Source: Aquincola tertiaricarbonis
GTDB taxonomy: Bacteria > Pseudomonadota > Gammaproteobacteria > Burkholderiales > Burkholderiaceae_C
DNA length: 64,000 nucleotides
Direction: 5' to 3'
Assembly: GCF_000969605.1 (NCBI RefSeq)
Contig: NZ_JZUE01000019.1
Location: 1 to 64,000 of the forward strand
Numbering within the stretch: the stretch's first letter is position 1; the number at the start of each line of letters is the position of its first letter. Shown here in pieces: positions 61,078 to 64,000 of this stretch. Under the pieces are notes generated by a model. That model ran no database searches and was not told the origin of the DNA. It was given only the letters and a program-made list of their open reading frames with translations. A program made the translations under genes and the position numbers.

Positions 61078-62094
61078 TCAGCGGCGCTCCAGGGCCTTGC
61101 CGAACTTCTTGAGCGTGGCCAGCGGCACGTCCCCCATCGCGGTCACCCACCAGTCGCCGTGGCGCTGCATCAGCGTGTGGGTGGCTCCGATGGAGGTCTC
61201 GACCGCCTGGCGGTGCCGCTGGGCACTGTAAGGCTCGATGAACACCGACACATGCGTGAGGCCGTCGGAATACACGGCCTGCAGCATCTCGGCCCCGTTG
61301 CTGGCCGAATCGACCGCGCCCGTGCTGTCCAGGGAGCGCTTGATGCAGCGGATCTGGCGAAAGCCCTTGACCGGACTGGTCAGCGTCCAGCCCTCGGCCT
61401 CCAGCCGTGCCGGCGTGAGCACCGGCTTGAGCACGCGGTAGCCGTCGAGCTTCTTCATGGCCTTGAGCACCGCCTCCGGCTGCGGGCGCACGCCGATGGT
61501 CACGTCGGTGAAGGCGGCGCTCTCCAGCACACGATCCTCCGGCCCGATGACGTCGGTGCGCAGCAGCAGGCCGGTGGCCTTGTCCGCCCACAGGCGTTGG
61601 GCGAAGCGCTCATGGTCCTTCGGGCGCAGCAGCAGCACCAGGGCATCGTGGCCGGCCACGCGGTCCTCGCCCTCGGTGATGAGCTCGTAGCGGTCGAAGA
61701 TCTGCTCTTCGCTCGTCTTGAGCAGCGACGGGAACGGCGCCAGCGGATCACGCTGCTCGATCGCGGCCAGGCGGCTGCCGGGCCACATCGTCTGCACCAC
61801 CTCGTTATGACGCAAGACCTGGCGGCGCTCGCCGTCCAGGCCGTCGATCCGCTCATAGGTGTGCGCGCCGTCACCGTAGTGGACGATGCGCGAGCTGCTC
61901 ACTGCGCCGCCGGCCGTCACCACCATGGTGCCCTGGTAGTTGCGCTGGCTGGCGGCGGCATGGATGCGCGAGAGCCAGGCGCGTGCATCCACGGCCGGGG
62001 CCGGCGCCGCCTGGGAGGCGGACCACACGGGGCCGACCGAAACGGTCAGCAGGGCAAGGACGGCGTGAACGACTCGACGGCGAACCACGGACAC
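61078..62094 (-). CDS. rseB: Sigma-E regulatory protein RseB/MucB
   Basis: A 338-residue periplasmic protein. Signal peptide, then a LolA-like domain (AWLSRIHAAASQRNYQGTMV) and a smaller C-terminal domain, as in RseB. It binds the periplasmic part of RseA and shields it from DegS; lipid or LPS ligands release it. The start is a GTG 2 nt after the rseA stop, so translation is coupled. Confidence 0.94.
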   Translation of the reverse strand: MSVVRRRVVHAVLALLTVSVGPVWSASQAAPAPAVDARAWLSRIHAAASQRNYQGTMVVTAGGAVSSSRIVHYGDGAHTYERIDGLDGERRQVLRHNEVVQTMWPGSRLAAIEQRDPLAPFPSLLKTSEEQIFDRYELITEGEDRVAGHDALVLLLRPKDHERFAQRLWADKATGLLLRTDVIGPEDRVLESAAFTDVTIGVRPQPEAVLKAMKKLDGYRVLKPVLTPARLEAEGWTLTSPVKGFRQIRCIKRSLDSTGAVDSASNGAEMLQAVYSDGLTHVSVFIEPYSAQRHRQAVETSIGATHTLMQRHGDWWVTAMGDVPLATLKKFGKALERR

Positions 62095-62096
62095 GC

Positions 62097-62792
62097 TCAG
62101 CGATCAGGCGCCGCCGGAGCCGCGCTGCGCACCGATACCACCGGCATCGCCAGCACCGAGCCGCCGTACTGCTTATGCGCGGCGAGGTACTGGTCGAGAC
62201 GCGCGTCGCGGATCAGCTTGCCGTTGGCCACCGGCACGGCCACCGGCGCCGGCGACGCCGCCACCAGCGGCTGCGACACCGTGCTCACCGGCTGGATGCC
62301 CGGCGTGCCGACGCCCGGCACCGCGGTGCCGCCGGCAATGACGCTGGAAGACGGACTCACCGGCACCTCGGCCACGCGGGTCACCACCAGCACGCCGGCC
62401 ACGGCCATGAAGCCCGCGGCGACGGCCGAGGGGGCGGCCCAGGCGCGGCGCCACAGGCTGCGGCGGCCGACCGGGGCGCCATTGGCGACGCGGCGCGGCG
62501 CTTCCTGCCGGGGGGCGGACGGCGGCGCCGGCTGCGGGGCCAGCACCACCGGCTCCGACGCCAGGCGGCTGCGCAACGAGGCCAGGAAAGCCTCGTCGCG
62601 CAGCGGCCGGTGCGCCAGGTCGTCCGATCGCAGCACGTCACCGATCAGGTGGTAGGCATACCAGTCGGCGCGCGAGGCGCCGTCCTCGCGCCAGGCGGCG
62701 CACGCCCGCGCCGCGCCGCCCGCGTCCACCGCACCATCCATCAGGTCCGACAGCGCTTGCCGCCGCGCTTGTTGATCCAGCCGATCCACCAT
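62097..62792 (-). CDS. rseA: Anti-sigma-E factor RseA
   Basis: A 231-residue single-pass membrane protein. The N-terminal domain (LSDLMDGAVDAGGAARACAA, WYAYHLIGDVLRSDDL) binds and holds sigma-E; a membrane helix spans about 119-137; the periplasmic part is Pro/Val/Ala-rich and ends with a segment (LDQYLAAHKQYGGSVL) seen in betaproteobacterial RseA. Regulated proteolysis releases sigma-E. Starts 33 nt after the rpoE stop. Confidence 0.94.
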   Translation of the reverse strand: MVDRLDQQARRQALSDLMDGAVDAGGAARACAAWREDGASRADWYAYHLIGDVLRSDDLAHRPLRDEAFLASLRSRLASEPVVLAPQPAPPSAPRQEAPRRVANGAPVGRRSLWRRAWAAPSAVAAGFMAVAGVLVVTRVAEVPVSPSSSVIAGGTAVPGVGTPGIQPVSTVSQPLVAASPAPVAVPVANGKLIRDARLDQYLAAHKQYGGSVLAMPVVSVRSAAPAAPDR

Positions 62793-62825
62793 TTCGAGCT
62801 CCAGATGATCTCTGTACAGGCGGCG

Positions 62826-63437
62826 CTACCAGCGCTCGCCCTCGCGGGTGCCCAACAGCGGGCGCAGACGCTCCGCGATCGCCTCGCGCGCACGGAAGAT
62901 GCGTGAACGCACGGTGCCGATCGGGCAATTCATCACTTCAGCGATTTCCTCGTAGCTGAGGCCTTCGATCTCGCGCAGCGTGATCGCCTGCCGCAAGTCT
63001 TCAGACAAGGCTTCGATGGCACCGTTCACTGTCGCGGCGATTTCTTTTGTCGCCAGCACCGCTTCAGGCGTCTCGCCGTCGGTTAGTTCGTTCTCGACGC
63101 GTGAAGTTTCGTCATCGTCTTCCCGGCCGGAGAGGGCATTCTCCGAGACCAGCGGGTCGCGCTTCAGGTCGACCAGCGCCTTCTTGGCGGTGTTGACGGC
63201 GATGCGGTAGAGCCAGGTGTAGAACGCGCTCTCGCCGCGGAACTGCGGGATGGCGCGGTAGGCCCGGATGAAGGTTTCCTGGGCGATGTCGGGAACCAGG
63301 TCCACGTCACGCACCATGCGGCCGATCAGGCGCTCGATGCGCCGCTGGTACTTGACCACCAGCATCTCGAACGCCTTGACATCGCCGTTCTTCACACGGT
63401 CGATCAAGAGGGCGTCGGCGTCCGCTGCGTTGGTCAT
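62826..63437 (-). CDS. rpoE: Extracytoplasmic-function sigma factor sigma-E (AlgU)
   Basis: A 203-residue ECF sigma factor. Region 2 (AFEMLVVKYQRRIERLIGRM through ESAFYTWLYRIAVNTAKKAL) recognises -10, region 4 (LREIEGLSYEEIAEVMNCPI) recognises -35. It is the founder of the envelope-stress operon with rseA, rseB and mucD. The gene follows a membrane protein of unknown function by 17 bp, so its own promoter must lie in or before that gene. Confidence 0.97.
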   Translation of the reverse strand: MTNAADADALLIDRVKNGDVKAFEMLVVKYQRRIERLIGRMVRDVDLVPDIAQETFIRAYRAIPQFRGESAFYTWLYRIAVNTAKKALVDLKRDPLVSENALSGREDDDETSRVENELTDGETPEAVLATKEIAATVNGAIEALSEDLRQAITLREIEGLSYEEIAEVMNCPIGTVRSRIFRAREAIAERLRPLLGTREGERW

Positions 63438-63454
63438 TCAGGCTCTTGGGTGGC

Positions 63455-63898
63455 CTACATCCGCGGCGCGGAAGGGGTCCGGGGTTCAGGGCGGCGGGAA
63501 TATACCGCAGCGCGCAATCCGTGCCAGCCCGCACGGGCGGCAGCACGGGACAGGGGCAAATGGGCCGCCCGCCCCTGCCCCGCCGGCGAAAAACACATCA
63601 GCAGCCAGGGGCCGAGGTCGAACACGACCCGCAAGTCGCCGGGACGGCCGTCCCACAGCCACTGCCGGCCGTCCCAGCACAGCACGCCGGCCGGGGCCGG
63701 CAGCCAGAAACGCCCGAAGCAGGCGCCCGCACCGGCAGCCAGCAGCGCCGCAGCGGCGGTCCACCGGACAGAAAGCTCAGCCCAACCCGCCGCCCAGGCA
63801 GCCAGCGCCGCCAGCGCGGAACCGCAGCAGATCGCCACGGCCCCACGCCACACCAGGTCGTCGCCCAGATCGACCTGCACCGCAGGTGCCGATCGCAT
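63455..63898 (-). CDS. Hypothetical membrane protein between fabF and rpoE
   Basis: A 147-residue protein that I do not recognise. Two adjacent hydrophobic helices (about residues 17-38 and 44-62) precede a Trp-rich soluble part with CWDGRQWLWDGRPGDLRVVFDL and LLMCFSPAGQGRAAHLPLSR (each within positions 73-120). This layout, two helices then a small beta-rich segment with WDG repeats, recalls the YgfX/CptA group, but length and similarity do not settle it. It lies between fabF and rpoE and is probably cotranscribed with one of them. Confidence 0.7.
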   Translation of the reverse strand: MRSAPAVQVDLGDDLVWRGAVAICCGSALAALAAWAAGWAELSVRWTAAAALLAAGAGACFGRFWLPAPAGVLCWDGRQWLWDGRPGDLRVVFDLGPWLLMCFSPAGQGRAAHLPLSRAAARAGWHGLRAAVYSRRPEPRTPSAPRM

Positions 63899-63927
63899 GG
63901 TGCACGCCTTCCTGCGCGGACGCGCCC

Positions 63928-64000
63928 TCAGGCGCGGCGGAACACCAGCGTGCCGTTCGTGCCGCCGAAGCCGAAGTTGTTCTTCACCGCGACGTCGATC
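63928..64000 (-). CDS. fabF: 3-oxoacyl-ACP synthase II, C-terminal end (gene continues past window)
   Basis: Only the last 23 codons are present, reading IDVAVKNNFGFGGTNGTLVF then RRA and TGA. The NNFGFGGTNG box is the C-terminal signature of FabF/FabB condensing enzymes of fatty-acid synthesis. FabF is preferred because fabF precedes the rpoE operon in many betaproteobacteria. Confidence 0.9.
   Translation of the reverse strand, partial: IDVAVKNNFGFGGTNGTLVFRRA

Overview
The window is about 64 kb of very GC-rich DNA, densely coding on both strands, from a betaproteobacterium of the order Burkholderiales. The Rubrivivax/Leptothrix/Ideonella/Roseateles side is likely, but the genus cannot be fixed from sequence alone. 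Pointers are the gene orders fabF-rpoE-rseA-rseB-mucD-lepA-lepB-rnc-era-recO-pdxJ-acpS and rluC/rne, an orphan Bug-type binding protein, an H-NS protein with the short betaproteobacterial DNA-binding motif, a PEP-CTERM protein, and HupE/UreJ inside a urease cluster. No rRNA, tRNA, CRISPR array, insertion sequence or phage gene was seen.

Layout. 1-2.5 kb: end of a GspB-like type II secretion gene, H-NS, and an MFS exporter. 2.5-4.5 kb: LysR regulator and orphan TctC/Bug binding protein. 4.6-9.3 kb: secreted PEP-CTERM SGNH-hydrolase-like protein, a chemoreceptor and a hybrid histidine kinase. 9.4-17.6 kb: a BaeSR-like two-component pair divergent from a complete RND efflux pump (adaptor, pump, outer-membrane channel). 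17.7-24.9 kb: DUF2242 lipoprotein, M20 peptidase, phosphoglucomutase, DHA2 exporter, membrane-anchored receiver protein, and Sel1/lytic transglycosylase. 25-28 kb: an amino-acid binding protein, Asp/Glu racemase and DadA-like dehydrogenase, which look like one D-amino-acid unit. 28-29.2 kb: MntA/HepT toxin-antitoxin pair and a small Cys-rich protein. 29.2-40.5 kb: LysR, LuxR-type response regulator and an unusual NCS1 permease-Cys cluster-histidine kinase-receiver fusion, divergent from ureA-hupE-ureB-ureC-[Doc/AbrB toxin-antitoxin]-ureE-ureF-ureG. 40.6-47.5 kb: BON/LysM protein, Bfd and bacterioferritin, CorA, PldA, then rluC-HAD phosphatase-Rieske-SppA. 47.5-51.2 kb: rne with a long structured leader. 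51.2-64 kb: housekeeping genes nagZ, acpS, pdxJ, recO, era, rnc, lepB, lepA, mucD, rseB, rseA, rpoE and the end of fabF, all on the minus strand.

How they fit together. The most unusual unit is 31-40.5 kb. A transporter-like membrane domain fused to a hybrid kinase, translationally coupled to a LuxR response regulator, stands 66 bp from a divergent urease operon. A simple inference is a transporter-type sensor of a nitrogenous solute controlling urea or purine nitrogen use. The urease operon lacks ureD in this window and is interrupted by an oppositely oriented toxin-antitoxin cassette with its own recognisable promoter and operator. The minus-strand block at the right end combines the sigma-E envelope stress circuit with translation, RNA processing and cofactor genes joined by overlapping start and stop codons.
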